From Microcaldota archaeon (GTDB lineage: Archaea > Micrarchaeota > Micrarchaeia > Anstonellales > Bilamarchaeaceae): DNA of 53,227 nt. Location of the stretch: assembly GCA_018813505.1 (NCBI GenBank), contig JAHJBM010000069.1:1-53227 (forward strand), in the 5' to 3' direction. Position 1 is the first letter of the stretch. Every line of letters begins with the position of its first letter. A model generated the notes under the pieces. The model was not told where the DNA came from. It saw only the letters and a program-made list of their open reading frames with translations, and ran no database searches. The position numbers were made by a program, and so were the translations under genes. This document shows positions 29,183 to 39,883 of the stretch, piece by piece.

Positions 29183-30292
29183 TTATTTTTTCAGATAAAT
29201 TATTTGTGTCGGGAATGGAATTCCGATCTTTGCCTTGTTGAGTTCTTTGTATATCAGATTATTGGCTTCAATCTTCGTGTCATATGCCCTGTCATAATGG
29301 TCTATCCACAATCTTGCCTGGAAATTCAGTGAGGATGCGGCCATCTCAGTAAAAACAACTGAAACTGGTGGATTCGTAAGTATTCCTTTTATGTTTTTTC
29401 TTATTGCATCCTCTATTAATTTCGCTACCTTCTCAGGATCATTTCCATACTCTACACTAAATGGCACATTAACCCTTACTTTAAGATCTGGTTGTGTAAA
29501 ATTCTTTATCCTCGCCTTTGCAAGTGTGTCATTCGGTACAAGTATTATTTCATTATCATATGTCTTTATTCTGGTACTTCTAAGGCTTATCTCATGCACT
29601 GTTCCTAGATCTCCCGAATCAAGTTGTATCTTGTCGCCTACTTTGAATGTTTTATCCATTATCAGTGCAACTCCTGCTATTATGTTCGAAAGTGTGGTCT
29701 GCATGGCAAATGAAACTGCAAGGCCTGCGATACCGAGTCCTGCGAGGAAAGGCCCTACATCAACGCCCCATGCCCCGAGTATTATTATCAGGCCAAATGC
29801 CCAGGTTATTATCACAGCTGCTTTGTGGAATATCGGGACAATCTCGTCATCAAGTGTACTGTCTGTTTTTTTTGCCAGATCTTTGATTCCATACTCAACG
29901 AGTATTCCAAGGCCTTTTACTATAAATAAAATCACCGTAACATAAGCCAGCGTTAAAATCAGCTTTAGGATAATATCGTACATCGTATCTCCTGTCGAGA
30001 TATTCATGACAGCCAGATACAGTCCACCTATAACTATCAATCTAAAAATCGGCTGCTGTGCAGATTCCAGCAATTTATCGTCAAACTCGGTTTTTGTTCT
30101 TTTTGCAAGCTGTTTTGTGATTATACTGAGTATGACTATCGCTATTGTCGCTAGAATAAATGAAACAACTATGAACCCTATCGAAACAATCACTGGGTTC
30201 AGTGTTTTTATCTGCTCCAAAACAGCCGTATCTATAAACGGTTCGAATATACCTAAATTCTGTACGGCAAGATTTACACTAATATTCTCCAT
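29183..30292 (-). CDS. mscS: MscS-family mechanosensitive channel
   Basis: TM helices then FLAGLGIAGLAVSFAMQTTLSNIIAGVALIMDKTFKVGDKIQL. Confidence 0.93.
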   Translation of the reverse strand: MENISVNLAVQNLGIFEPFIDTAVLEQIKTLNPVIVSIGFIVVSFILATIAIVILSIITKQLAKRTKTEFDDKLLESAQQPIFRLIVIGGLYLAVMNISTGDTMYDIILKLILTLAYVTVILFIVKGLGILVEYGIKDLAKKTDSTLDDEIVPIFHKAAVIITWAFGLIIILGAWGVDVGPFLAGLGIAGLAVSFAMQTTLSNIIAGVALIMDKTFKVGDKIQLDSGDLGTVHEISLRSTRIKTYDNEIILVPNDTLAKARIKNFTQPDLKVRVNVPFSVEYGNDPEKVAKLIEDAIRKNIKGILTNPPVSVVFTEMAASSLNFQARLWIDHYDRAYDTKIEANNLIYKELNKAKIGIPFPTQIIYLKK

Positions 30293-30351
30293 ATTCTCTG
30301 TTTCAACAGTTATGCTTAAAATATTTGGGTTGCGTTTATTAGAGTTTTATT

Positions 30352-30966
30352 ATGCAAAATAAACGCGTGTTTCTTCTCTACGATCGCCTTCTCGAGGAAT
30401 CTGGTCCTCAGAATTGGTGGCCTGCAGAAACTCCATATGAAGTAGTTGTCGGTGCAATACTTACTCAAAACACCAATTGGAAGAACGTGGAAAAAGCAAT
30501 TGCAAATCTGAAAAAAGAAAACCTGCTTAATGAAAGTTCAATACTCAAAACTGAAAACCAGGAACTGGAAACTCTCATCCGCTCGAGCGGTTTTTACAGG
30601 CAAAAAGCCGAAAGGCTGAAGTTGGCAACAAAAAAATGGATTGAATTGCAGAATAGAAAAGACAAACTACAACTAAATACACCTGAATTGCGTGAAGAAT
30701 GGTTATCAGTAAAAGGAATCGGAAAAGAAACTGCTGACAGTATACTTTTGTATGCAATGGATCACCCTATTTTTGTAATAGATGCGTACACGAGAAGGTT
30801 TTGTAAGGCTGAATTTGGTCTTGAGTTTGGTGTTAAGGATTATGACGATTGCCGCATGTTTTTTGAAAAAAACCTGCCAAAGGAAAATGCTCTTGAACTA
30901 TTCAAGGAATATCATGCACTGATTGTGGAATGGGGAAAGCGAGATTCACATTGGTGCAAATCCTAA
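30352..30966 (+). CDS. HhH-GPD DNA glycosylase (endonuclease III-like, apparently without FeS loop)
   Basis: VVGAILTQNTNWKNVEKAI, LSVKGIGKETADSILLYA, VIDAYTRRF; no obvious C-terminal 4-Cys motif. Confidence 0.85.
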   Translation: MQNKRVFLLYDRLLEESGPQNWWPAETPYEVVVGAILTQNTNWKNVEKAIANLKKENLLNESSILKTENQELETLIRSSGFYRQKAERLKLATKKWIELQNRKDKLQLNTPELREEWLSVKGIGKETADSILLYAMDHPIFVIDAYTRRFCKAEFGLEFGVKDYDDCRMFFEKNLPKENALELFKEYHALIVEWGKRDSHWCKS

Positions 30967-33353
30967 TATTCACACACATAAATGCGTTGTCCTGATGTAT
31001 CTCCTTCCATGAAGACTATGTATCTGCCGTCAATCTGCACTGTTGATCCGCTGCTATTGTCTTCTGCAACTATACCTTCATAAACAACTCTCGTCTCTCC
31101 TGTTGGTATGTGGTATAATCGTATTTCCTCTTCCGCTCTACCATGACTACTAAAAGCTACATAATCTCCATATATGCCATAGCTCTTCACATTATTACTA
31201 AAATGGTATGATATAGTTTCATTCATTATCTCTGTTCTTTGTGGGTTTGTTGGATCATCGATATTGACAAGTTGTAAGCTATACATATCTAGTCCTCCAC
31301 TCAGTTGTACATAATCATAATAAACAACATTGTTTCCATATATTCTTGGTATCCGTCCATTCCCATCTAAATCATAGTTGGATGCCGTATTTATGTCATA
31401 TAACCTAATTGGTACATTCTCATCTGGTGGACATCCTCGATTTCTTGTTTCAGCATAAGCTACATAATTACCATGAATTGATACACTGTTTCCTTCTTCT
31501 ACTATTAGGTCAATATTGCCTCTAGTAAGATCACTTAGATATATATCTCCGTATTCACCAATTCCAGTTCCTTCACTCACAAAAACAAAATTATTTCCAG
31601 ACAGTGAATAATTGAAAATACAGCCACTCCAAGAATGTAATTCCTCAGTGATATTGATGATATCTCCATTTTCAATATTTACAATTCTATATCCGTGTTC
31701 ATCTGTACTAGTCCAGGTGGATATTAATCTCCCGTCATCTAAGCTGTAATTATAACGATATTCGGCAATTTCATTTCTATTTCCTGTTTCAATGTCGTAA
31801 ACACTTATTTCTATTCCATCACTGCTGAATGCTATTTTTCCTTCATCAAGACTAAAGCTTAGGAAACCATACTGGCCAGCAATTTCTGTATCAGTGCATT
31901 CCAGTAAATCTATATCTTCCCAATCACATTCCTCAGCCGTCACATATCCATGAATCGAAGTACAAGAGACAGCGATATCATAAGGATCGCATATCTCATC
32001 TTCCAGCATGTAAGATGTGAAGTAATCCCCTTCCATTTCACATCCTTCAGCAGGATAGAATCCAATCTCATACTCTTCATCATCACTTACGTGAAGTGAT
32101 GTTGAAAGTTCAGCAGAAAAAAGATGCAAGGGGTCAAGAGCAGTTACAGTCAGGCCATACTCCGGATTGTAGTTTTCACATGCACCTGCATCAAAGAAAA
32201 ATCTGTCCTCTGAACCTGGGATTATATACTCCAAAGTCGGGATACTTCCATCAACATGCTCAAGCCTTACAGTTCTTGGCATATTCAATGATGGAGCTTG
32301 ACTTAGGTCTACCCTACCATTTATATGCGCTACTGGGGCTTCCCAGTCATTGTCAGGTCTTTCTACTGGAAGAATTATCAGGACTGGATTTCTTAATAAG
32401 CTGATATCAACGTCAGGTATACCTGTTCCTATCTCTATTCCTTCGAATCCACTCAACACCCAGATTTCAAATCTATCATCATCTTCATAACATAGTCCTC
32501 TATAATATGAAGCCCAGTCTAATGTATCTGCAATAGCACATGCCTCTAATGCTGTCGTGATCAATCCAAATGCATTTAATCTATTTTCTGTTTCAGCACT
32601 GAGTTTTATTCCGAGGGCTAAGAGAAACTGTATTGCCCCTCCCTCTATCCCCCTACCTATCAAGTCTTCTCTAATTGCTTCTATGACCTGACCTAATGAA
32701 TTGTCTAATTCACTGAGTGCGACATTATCAGAATTTCCAGCTCTTCCAAAAAGAGTTTGAATCACACTCTTGTTTTCATCTTCCAAATATCTGTCATCGT
32801 ATAATTCTGCAGGGCTTCTACCAGAGACCAAAAACCTTCTTGGTGCATTACATGGAGTTTCTGGTATTTCAACAACCACATTACTCATTCTTACATACGA
32901 TTCAGCATCTTCATCTTCAGCACTCACACCAGTCATAGCTGGAGAATACCTATCCCCTTCCTGATCATATACGATATACAATCCTCCTTCCTCTGTAGCA
33001 GAAAGTATTCCAAGCATATTTGGCACCCCTTCTCCTGTTTCAGAATCCGTCACATTCAATTCATATCGTATGCCATATATGTCAAAAGTAGCACGGCCAT
33101 TCTCATCAGTCAGGGCCGCTCTTGTTACAACTTCCCGTCTTTGTGTTTCCTGAGTCTCCTGTGAACATGCAGGCATATTAACTGTTCCTGTGGTAAGAGC
33201 CAAAGCAACAGCTACCTTCATAGCAAATCTCTTTATGCCATTCCACATTCTTGTACCAAGTCTATCCTCTAGTGGTCCTCTTGTGTGGAATTCATTTCTC
33301 ATTCTCACTGAATCAGGTGACCCTGCCAGGTCATTAAACATGCATCCTGCCAT
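30963..33353 (-). CDS. large extracellular protein with beta-propeller-like repeats
   Basis: N-terminal hydrophobic segment; C-terminal repeats YDIETGNRNEIAEYRYNYSLDDGRLISTW / LYHIPTGETRVVYEGIVAED. Confidence 0.65.
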   Translation of the reverse strand: MAGCMFNDLAGSPDSVRMRNEFHTRGPLEDRLGTRMWNGIKRFAMKVAVALALTTGTVNMPACSQETQETQRREVVTRAALTDENGRATFDIYGIRYELNVTDSETGEGVPNMLGILSATEEGGLYIVYDQEGDRYSPAMTGVSAEDEDAESYVRMSNVVVEIPETPCNAPRRFLVSGRSPAELYDDRYLEDENKSVIQTLFGRAGNSDNVALSELDNSLGQVIEAIREDLIGRGIEGGAIQFLLALGIKLSAETENRLNAFGLITTALEACAIADTLDWASYYRGLCYEDDDRFEIWVLSGFEGIEIGTGIPDVDISLLRNPVLIILPVERPDNDWEAPVAHINGRVDLSQAPSLNMPRTVRLEHVDGSIPTLEYIIPGSEDRFFFDAGACENYNPEYGLTVTALDPLHLFSAELSTSLHVSDDEEYEIGFYPAEGCEMEGDYFTSYMLEDEICDPYDIAVSCTSIHGYVTAEECDWEDIDLLECTDTEIAGQYGFLSFSLDEGKIAFSSDGIEISVYDIETGNRNEIAEYRYNYSLDDGRLISTWTSTDEHGYRIVNIENGDIINITEELHSWSGCIFNYSLSGNNFVFVSEGTGIGEYGDIYLSDLTRGNIDLIVEEGNSVSIHGNYVAYAETRNRGCPPDENVPIRLYDINTASNYDLDGNGRIPRIYGNNVVYYDYVQLSGGLDMYSLQLVNIDDPTNPQRTEIMNETISYHFSNNVKSYGIYGDYVAFSSHGRAEEEIRLYHIPTGETRVVYEGIVAEDNSSGSTVQIDGRYIVFMEGDTSGQRIYVCEY

Positions 33354-33364
33354 GTCATCCCCCG

Positions 33365-34477
33365 TTAATAATTGTTATAACAGCGGATATTGTTTATAAT
33401 AAAATATAAATCTTCGTCTTCTTCGGCCGGGGACTGATATATTATTATGAAACCAAGTGGATTTCCTATGAAGTCTCCTCTTACTATATGCCTCGTTATT
33501 GTTTCATTGTTGTTTAAAATTTTGGTATCACATATTTCAAGAGCTTCTTTATCTATCTTTGTATATTCCTTTTCATAGGTGTTATAATCTGGGGTAAACC
33601 CTCTTTTGAGCCAATAATCAGCTCCCTCATCCTTCTCACATGTTTTAAAACTATATCTACTAGGTAATCCATCAAAAAACAAAAATTCATTATCATTCTT
33701 GTAAAAACTTGCCTTTGTGTTGACAGTATTATTTACTTTGCTGCTTATAATAGCTCTAGTTTCATTATCTGCAACTTTCCATCCATCTGGAAGGGTAACA
33801 TAACAAATATCTCTGGGAATTCCTGTTTCTGTATGAACGTAGGCAAAAGTCGCAGTGATGGTTCCGTCACTGTTGTTTGTTACGTTATTTTCATAATGCA
33901 CTGGGCTGTTGACCAGGAAATATGCATATACAAAGAACATCCCAAGCTGTATCACTCCTATGCCGAGGTTTGTAATTACCAAAAGCACAATGACATTCCC
34001 ATAGCTCGTATTATGAACTTCTTTTGTCGCAACAAGAAGAAGATAGAAGAAAGGGATGAAAAGGAGCAGGCCAAGATATGCAAGAGGTGTGTATATCATT
34101 GCCAGCAAATTCAAAATCAATATCACGATGAAAAACGATGAAAAGGCCACCAATCCAACATAGGTGACTTCTACAAAACTCGCCTTTGACTTGTACATTG
34201 CTTTTCCTACCCCCCAGTTCAGCAGTATTGCAGGGATGAAGAGTAGCAGTGCCATGATAAAGAAATTGTAAACTATGCTTCCTATCACGGAAGACTGGAG
34301 TTGTGGATTTAGTATAATATCTAATTTCTGGTTATAATCGCTGAATAAGACTAGTAGTCCCATGGCAAAACTTACGAGTGCAAAGACTAGAACGGCTCTC
34401 AGGACGCTTGCTTCTTTCTTCCTGTTTCTGAAGAAGAGTTCTACTTTTTTGTTATCTATCAAGTTATCCCCCATCAC
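33365..34477 (-). CDS. polytopic membrane protein, hypothetical
   Basis: Several TM segments, extracellular C-terminal domain. Confidence 0.6.
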   Translation of the reverse strand: MMGDNLIDNKKVELFFRNRKKEASVLRAVLVFALVSFAMGLLVLFSDYNQKLDIILNPQLQSSVIGSIVYNFFIMALLLFIPAILLNWGVGKAMYKSKASFVEVTYVGLVAFSSFFIVILILNLLAMIYTPLAYLGLLLFIPFFYLLLVATKEVHNTSYGNVIVLLVITNLGIGVIQLGMFFVYAYFLVNSPVHYENNVTNNSDGTITATFAYVHTETGIPRDICYVTLPDGWKVADNETRAIISSKVNNTVNTKASFYKNDNEFLFFDGLPSRYSFKTCEKDEGADYWLKRGFTPDYNTYEKEYTKIDKEALEICDTKILNNNETITRHIVRGDFIGNPLGFIIIYQSPAEEDEDLYFIINNIRCYNNY

Positions 34478-34538
34478 TATTATATTCTGTATAATTTTAT
34501 AAGACCAGCACCTTAAAAAAGTAAAAAATGAAAATTAT

Positions 34539-35396
34539 TTATCCTGCAAGAAGGTCAATTATTTTTCCTAGAAGTCCTTTTTTCTTTTCCTTTGGTTTTT
34601 TTGTATCCAGTTCGTTGGCTTTACTCCTGGTTTGCTTTGGTGCCGATTCATACTTTTCTTTCTTCGCCGTGGTGGGTATTTCTGCACGTGCTGCGAACTT
34701 AGGGCCTTTTCTTTTTCTCATTTGCTCTTCTTTTCCAGATCTGATCTCTTTTTTCCTGACTCGCCTTACTTCCGGTCTTTTCACATTTCCGGTTCGCTGA
34801 TAAGATGAAGCCGTGCTTTTTTTCACAATTCCTTGTTTTGCCTTTCTTATAATCTCAGCATAAGTTTTTTCTCTATTACTTCCATCCAATACAAAGACCT
34901 CTCCGTGCATCCCGTATGTTTCCAGATATTCATTGTGCGCCGATGCGATGAATGGTATTCCCGATTCTATAATATCTTCGAGTAGTGCTGCAAATCGTTT
35001 GCTTTTCATTTCCATTCTGCCTATCTCATCTATTACAAAGACATCATAGTTGCCATATTTCTGCATTACAGGTATTGCAATGCTTTCAAATGACTGTATA
35101 TTCACATAATATTTGCTTACTTTTGGTCCATCTCCTTTGACAGATGCAAGCAATGCTTTTTTGCCTGTGTTTATATCCATAACATAAAAAGCGGTTCTTG
35201 TGCCGTGGTGTCTCTCCTCAGGTGAAACTATCCCCCCGACTCTCAGTCCGTTTTTTTTCAATTCATCAACGATTTCTTTTAGTAAAGTGGTCTTCCCAGT
35301 ATTTGGATTTCCGGTAATAAAAAAATTCTGTGGCATATTGACTATCGCGATAACAAACATTATAATGATTCTGTTTGGGCTTACTTCTCTATGCAC
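34539..35396 (-). CDS. THEP1-like nucleoside triphosphatase with basic C-terminal extension
   Basis: FFITGNPNTGKTTLLKEIVDEL, GGIVSPEERHHGTRTAFYVMDI, VFVIDEIGRMEMKS. Start likely MPQNFF, internal to the listed ORF. Confidence 0.85.
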   Translation of the reverse strand: MHREVSPNRIIIMFVIAIVNMPQNFFITGNPNTGKTTLLKEIVDELKKNGLRVGGIVSPEERHHGTRTAFYVMDINTGKKALLASVKGDGPKVSKYYVNIQSFESIAIPVMQKYGNYDVFVIDEIGRMEMKSKRFAALLEDIIESGIPFIASAHNEYLETYGMHGEVFVLDGSNREKTYAEIIRKAKQGIVKKSTASSYQRTGNVKRPEVRRVRKKEIRSGKEEQMRKRKGPKFAARAEIPTTAKKEKYESAPKQTRSKANELDTKKPKEKKKGLLGKIIDLLAG

Positions 35397-35627
35397 TTAG
35401 ATATAATTAGAATAATTATGGTTTTATCTTCATCTATTGCACATCAGATCCAGTACTAGTATAACTATATAACTAGTTCCGGTATCATCGGTTAGAAAAA
35501 TACAGATATCTCAATCAAAAACTCAAACCCATAACCCAAAACGCAATTTGCTGCATCAGCAGACTGGGTTCGGTTCTTATCTGAAAATATAGATATCCTT
35601 TAAATCAATTGTTGGTTACTTTAATAC

Positions 35628-36491
35628 ATGCTTAAACTGACATTCCTCGGAACTTCAGGCAGTACGCCGACAATCGAGCGGGGCATGCCCTCAATAGCGC
35701 TAAAATATGACCGCGAGCTCATGCTCTTTGACTGCGGCGAAGGCACCCAGAGACAGCTCATGAAATACAAGGTTGGTTATGGGAGTGTTGACTCCATCTT
35801 TATATCCCATCCCCATCTTGACCATTATCTTGGAATGTATGGGTTGTTGGAAACATTGCGGCTCTCATCTCCATCTCCGAGGCCACTAAATCTCTTTCTT
35901 CCTCGCAATGTCGAACCCAGGGATTATTCGTTCATAAAAACACATGGGATACGAAAAGGCGTCGTATACAAAGGTACTGGGTTTTCTATTTCCGCATTTC
36001 CTGTCAAACATTGCAATTCTGCATATGGTTTCGTATTTCAAGAGGATGATCGCTTAAAGTTCGATGAAAAAAAAGCACATGGTCTTGGGCTGAAAGGCAG
36101 AATGTTTGCTGAGATCCAAAAAAAAGGTCAAGTAAAAACTCCTGGTGGAATTGTAAATATCGACGAGATAACCTGGACAAAACCAGGTATAAAAATTGTC
36201 TATGGTGGGGATTGCACTCCGGATGCCGTTAGTATGGAAGCTGCAAAGAATGCAGATATTCTGATTCACGAGGCGACTTTTGACAGTTCGCTTAAAGAAG
36301 AAGCAAAAGAAAGATTACACAGTACTGTTGAGGATGCGGCTTTAGTTGCAAAAGAGGTGAATGTCAAACAGCTTATACTAACGCACATAAGTCCACGCTA
36401 TTCTGATATCTCAGATCTTTTGGCCTCGGCACGTAATATATTTGATAATACAATTATAGCTCAGGATGGTTTAGTTATAGAAGTGAAATAA
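35628..36491 (+). CDS. rnz: ribonuclease Z
   Basis: MLKLTFLGTSGSTPT, SIFISHPHLDHYLGMYGLLETL, VYGGDCTPD, LILTHISPRYSD. Confidence 0.93.
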   Translation: MLKLTFLGTSGSTPTIERGMPSIALKYDRELMLFDCGEGTQRQLMKYKVGYGSVDSIFISHPHLDHYLGMYGLLETLRLSSPSPRPLNLFLPRNVEPRDYSFIKTHGIRKGVVYKGTGFSISAFPVKHCNSAYGFVFQEDDRLKFDEKKAHGLGLKGRMFAEIQKKGQVKTPGGIVNIDEITWTKPGIKIVYGGDCTPDAVSMEAAKNADILIHEATFDSSLKEEAKERLHSTVEDAALVAKEVNVKQLILTHISPRYSDISDLLASARNIFDNTIIAQDGLVIEVK

Positions 36492-36660
36492 TAATAAAAT
36501 ATAATAATACGTTTACGACGTAAAAATACGATTCATTCGATCATAGACGTATATTATTTACGTTTATTGTCTTGGTTTCGGTTGTAATCCATAAACTGGA
36601 GTTTATACATCTACACAACGTTTTTAAATATTTTCCCAGAGACTCACTCAATCATATATC

Positions 36661-36777
36661 GATAGGGTACTCCCTATCCGACCGGAAGAGAATCTCTTTC
36701 GGGATGTTGGGCCTAAAACCACACCGCCATAGTTATTTTTCAATGGCCCAAATAGGCGGTGAAAAAAATTGAGGTGA
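36661..36777 (+). promoter_or_regulatory. structured 5' leader of S-layer mRNA: two hairpins, potential pseudoknot, Shine-Dalgarno
   Basis: GATAGGG-TACT-CCCTATC (36661-36678); CCGGAAGAG-aat-CTCTTTCGG (36682-36702); TTGGGCC(36707-36713)/GGCCCAA(36745-36751) interleaved with CACCGCC(36722-36728)/GGCGGTG(36755-36761); SD GAGGTGA 36771-36777. TATA-like TTTTTAAATA at about 36619. Confidence 0.75.
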
Positions 36778-36781
36778 ACAA

Positions 36782-39727
36782 ATGAAAGTGAACCTAAAGA
36801 AACTCGGAGCCATTGTTGCAGGAGCAACAATTTTGGCTAGTTCAGCTGCGTTTGCCGGACTTATGTTTGGTTCGACAACGTTGGTGGACGACAATGGAGC
36901 ACCAGTCGCTAAGGTCGTAATTGGATCTAATGCGGCTGCTTCAGACGGTGTAGCTGCAGCCCTTATCGCTACAAAACTTGCTAGCGCAGCTTATAAGAGC
37001 TCGACTGTAACGGCTGAAGTGTCTGGAGATGCTGTATGTGCAGCAGATGGATCTGATGGAACTGGTGGATGTGCAATTAGCAATGAAAAGGCAAAGTTGG
37101 AAATTACTGTGCCTGGTTCAACTGCTATGGGTACATGGACTGGTGAAAACCTTATCGGTGACCACTTGGACAGACAACTGTTAGACAGAGACTACAATGG
37201 TGCAGCTGCAGATGTAAATGATTCTGACAACGCATATACCATTGGTGGCTCAGATACAGTTGACACTGCAAATCCATTTACAGACGGAAACAGCAGCAAC
37301 TTGGGTCAGGATGAAATATTCTTGTACAAAGTTGGAGGCAGCCAATTCTCTCCATTTGCAGACCAAACTTTGACAGATTCAAAGTCTGGAAATACATATG
37401 TAGAGAAACAGGCATTGTGGCTTAAAGGTGATAACAGATTCGATACATCTAACGATGTTATCGTAGGTCGCTTGGAATACCTCGTCTACTCAATAAAGTT
37501 TGACGGTCCGGGCGGAAAAGAAATTGGTATCCCAACATGTACCGAGTCAAATGAAAATGACTATGGTTACTGTATTACAACAGATGGGGATATTGATGAT
37601 GCCACAGAAACAAACAGGCTTAAGGTCTACTTCCTCGGCGAGGAATGGATAATCAGTGATATGAACCCACCATCAACATCGAGCGGTTCAGAAATAACCA
37701 CTGAGAACATTCTTTATCCAGGCGGATCGATTAAACTTGCTAAGGAATCAATATCTGGTATCCTGAACCAAGGTGAATCACTACCTGTTGACGACCTCAA
37801 ATTCCAATTGGATGACCTTGAGGCTCACGGTGATACAACATCGGCCATTATATCTATTGTTGATGCAAATGGCAATGTTCTTGAACACGACACTGTGACT
37901 CCAGGAACAACTCAGGAATATACTATCAACGGTAAGGAATACAGATTCCACGTATACAAGGTTGCTCCAGGTTATACATTTGGTGCAAAGTGGGCTGAAG
38001 TAGCTGTTTTCGCAGAAGAATTGACTCTTGAAAGTGCTGAAGAACTCGATTCTGATGAGGATTCCAATCCAGAATACAAAGTATTGCTTGGATGGAAAAA
38101 CCTTGATGCACAAACCGATGATGGTGACAACACAGAACCTGAAAGAGATGATGTTGATTCATTAAGATCAATTCTCATCTACTCTGACACCATTGATGAT
38201 TTGGCAAGCGGTGGAGACAACAGCATGCAAGAGGGGGAATACATTCCATTGATACAGGATCCAGTGACCTGGAAACTGTACTACAATGGTCTTGATTTAA
38301 CCTCAAGCGACAAGGTAAGTCTGAAGTTTGAAATTAAGACTACTGCAAAAACCCTTAACGCAGATGACGGACCTGTGCTTAACACCGGTACAACTCAATC
38401 AAAGTGTTCTATAGAACCACCATATGTAAAAGTAACATCTGGTAACAGTGGTTCATCTGTCTTTGAAATGGACAGAGATGACACAACTGGTACAATGTCA
38501 GATGACGAGTTCATGGTGGCATTGAGTTCTGATGCTGGTTCAACAAACTATGCTGCAAGGTGCGATGCCAATGGTGATGGTGACTACACAGATATTACTG
38601 ATGTCAACATCACGGCTGGTTCAATTTTCATGAAACTTTCTCCGTCAAGTACGGATTATGGTTTCTCGAACTACACAGCTACTACGGTTGTCAGATACGA
38701 TGAGATAGGAGACGGATCCCATGCATTTGCACCTTCAGAAGGTGGAGCAATACTCATTGCAAATGAGGCAGATGTAGATGGTGATACGCAACCAGGTGAC
38801 AGTGCTCTTGGTGATATGTTGTTCAGTGCAACAAGAAACCAATGTGCAAGTACGTCCTGTGCCGAATTCTACTTTGCAATTGCAGAGAAGGCCGGTTCAG
38901 GTACATCAAACGGATATGTGGACTACTGGGTTTGGGGTATAGATCAAACTAACTCAGCATCGGCTGCAACATTCGATTTTGATTCGTACAACACAACAAG
39001 CCTTGTCATCACATCTGATGCAAATGAGATACTCTATGGACACGCAACAGTAAATGCACCTTCAGGAACTAGTGCAAATGAGTTCTATGGTGCAAGTGGA
39101 ACAAGAACTGGTCCAGTGAGTCCAGGCATGGAAATGGTCGAAGAAGATTATGTATCTGAAAGAGGTACACACTTCAAGTCAATCGATGCCGACTCAGTTG
39201 AATTCGATATGGCACATGAGCTAGCACATGCTCAGTGGTTCTTGGCTGCAGCAGATACAACTACAGCATCATCTAGCACAACAGTTGCTACGCTTGGTGA
39301 GGGTGAATCTGTAACAGTGAGTGGCGTAACGGTTAAGGTAGTTGAAATTACCGAGACTGTTGGTGCATGTAGTAGTTCTGGTGGTGCAGTAGCTTGTACA
39401 GCAGATATGAGCGATGTATCAGCAGTAATCATGCCAAACAACGTTGCCTCATTGGAAGTGGCTCAGCCATACGCTGGTAACTATGGTAACTTAGTTATCC
39501 TTGATACAGATGCAGTTGGTGTAAACACACTTGTTTCCGTTGGTGGTGACAAGGTAAACTCCGTTACTGCAAACTTGTTACAAGGATCTGCCGTAGACTG
39601 GTCTGCTGAGACAAAGGTTGTGCGAGAAGTAGTTCAGGGTTCAAAGATTGTTGTTGCAGGTAAGGATGCAAGCGACACTCTTGAAGCAGCTCAGGACTTC
39701 GTAAGCCAATTGCAGAGAGTTAACTGA
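36782..39727 (+). CDS. S-layer protein
   Basis: Signal peptide MKVNLKKLGAIVAGATILASSAAFAG, KVVIGSNAAASDGVAAALIATKLASAAY, and C-terminal NLVILDTDAVGVNTLVSVGGDKVNSVTANLLQ...VAGKDASDTLEAAQDFVSQL, typical of archaeal S-layer proteins. Confidence 0.9.
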   Translation: MKVNLKKLGAIVAGATILASSAAFAGLMFGSTTLVDDNGAPVAKVVIGSNAAASDGVAAALIATKLASAAYKSSTVTAEVSGDAVCAADGSDGTGGCAISNEKAKLEITVPGSTAMGTWTGENLIGDHLDRQLLDRDYNGAAADVNDSDNAYTIGGSDTVDTANPFTDGNSSNLGQDEIFLYKVGGSQFSPFADQTLTDSKSGNTYVEKQALWLKGDNRFDTSNDVIVGRLEYLVYSIKFDGPGGKEIGIPTCTESNENDYGYCITTDGDIDDATETNRLKVYFLGEEWIISDMNPPSTSSGSEITTENILYPGGSIKLAKESISGILNQGESLPVDDLKFQLDDLEAHGDTTSAIISIVDANGNVLEHDTVTPGTTQEYTINGKEYRFHVYKVAPGYTFGAKWAEVAVFAEELTLESAEELDSDEDSNPEYKVLLGWKNLDAQTDDGDNTEPERDDVDSLRSILIYSDTIDDLASGGDNSMQEGEYIPLIQDPVTWKLYYNGLDLTSSDKVSLKFEIKTTAKTLNADDGPVLNTGTTQSKCSIEPPYVKVTSGNSGSSVFEMDRDDTTGTMSDDEFMVALSSDAGSTNYAARCDANGDGDYTDITDVNITAGSIFMKLSPSSTDYGFSNYTATTVVRYDEIGDGSHAFAPSEGGAILIANEADVDGDTQPGDSALGDMLFSATRNQCASTSCAEFYFAIAEKAGSGTSNGYVDYWVWGIDQTNSASAATFDFDSYNTTSLVITSDANEILYGHATVNAPSGTSANEFYGASGTRTGPVSPGMEMVEEDYVSERGTHFKSIDADSVEFDMAHELAHAQWFLAAADTTTASSSTTVATLGEGESVTVSGVTVKVVEITETVGACSSSGGAVACTADMSDVSAVIMPNNVASLEVAQPYAGNYGNLVILDTDAVGVNTLVSVGGDKVNSVTANLLQGSAVDWSAETKVVREVVQGSKIVVAGKDASDTLEAAQDFVSQLQRVN

Positions 39728-39883
39728 AGAGTTATCTCTTCTTTTTTTATTTTTTCTTTTTCTCTATAATTCTAATTGATCCTAATCATTCTTTTTGAAA
39801 CAATCTCTTCTTGGATTAAAATTAGTAAACTGTTGAAATAATCTAGCTATTTATCAATTGAATTCAAATACTAGCAATTCAGT

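Noticed and set aside
35454-35600. Sixth intron-containing tRNA before rnz, because of the GCGTTTTGGGT match to the Gln intron
   Set aside because: No acceptor, T-stem or anticodon parts could be assembled on either strand; kept only as a possible intron relic.
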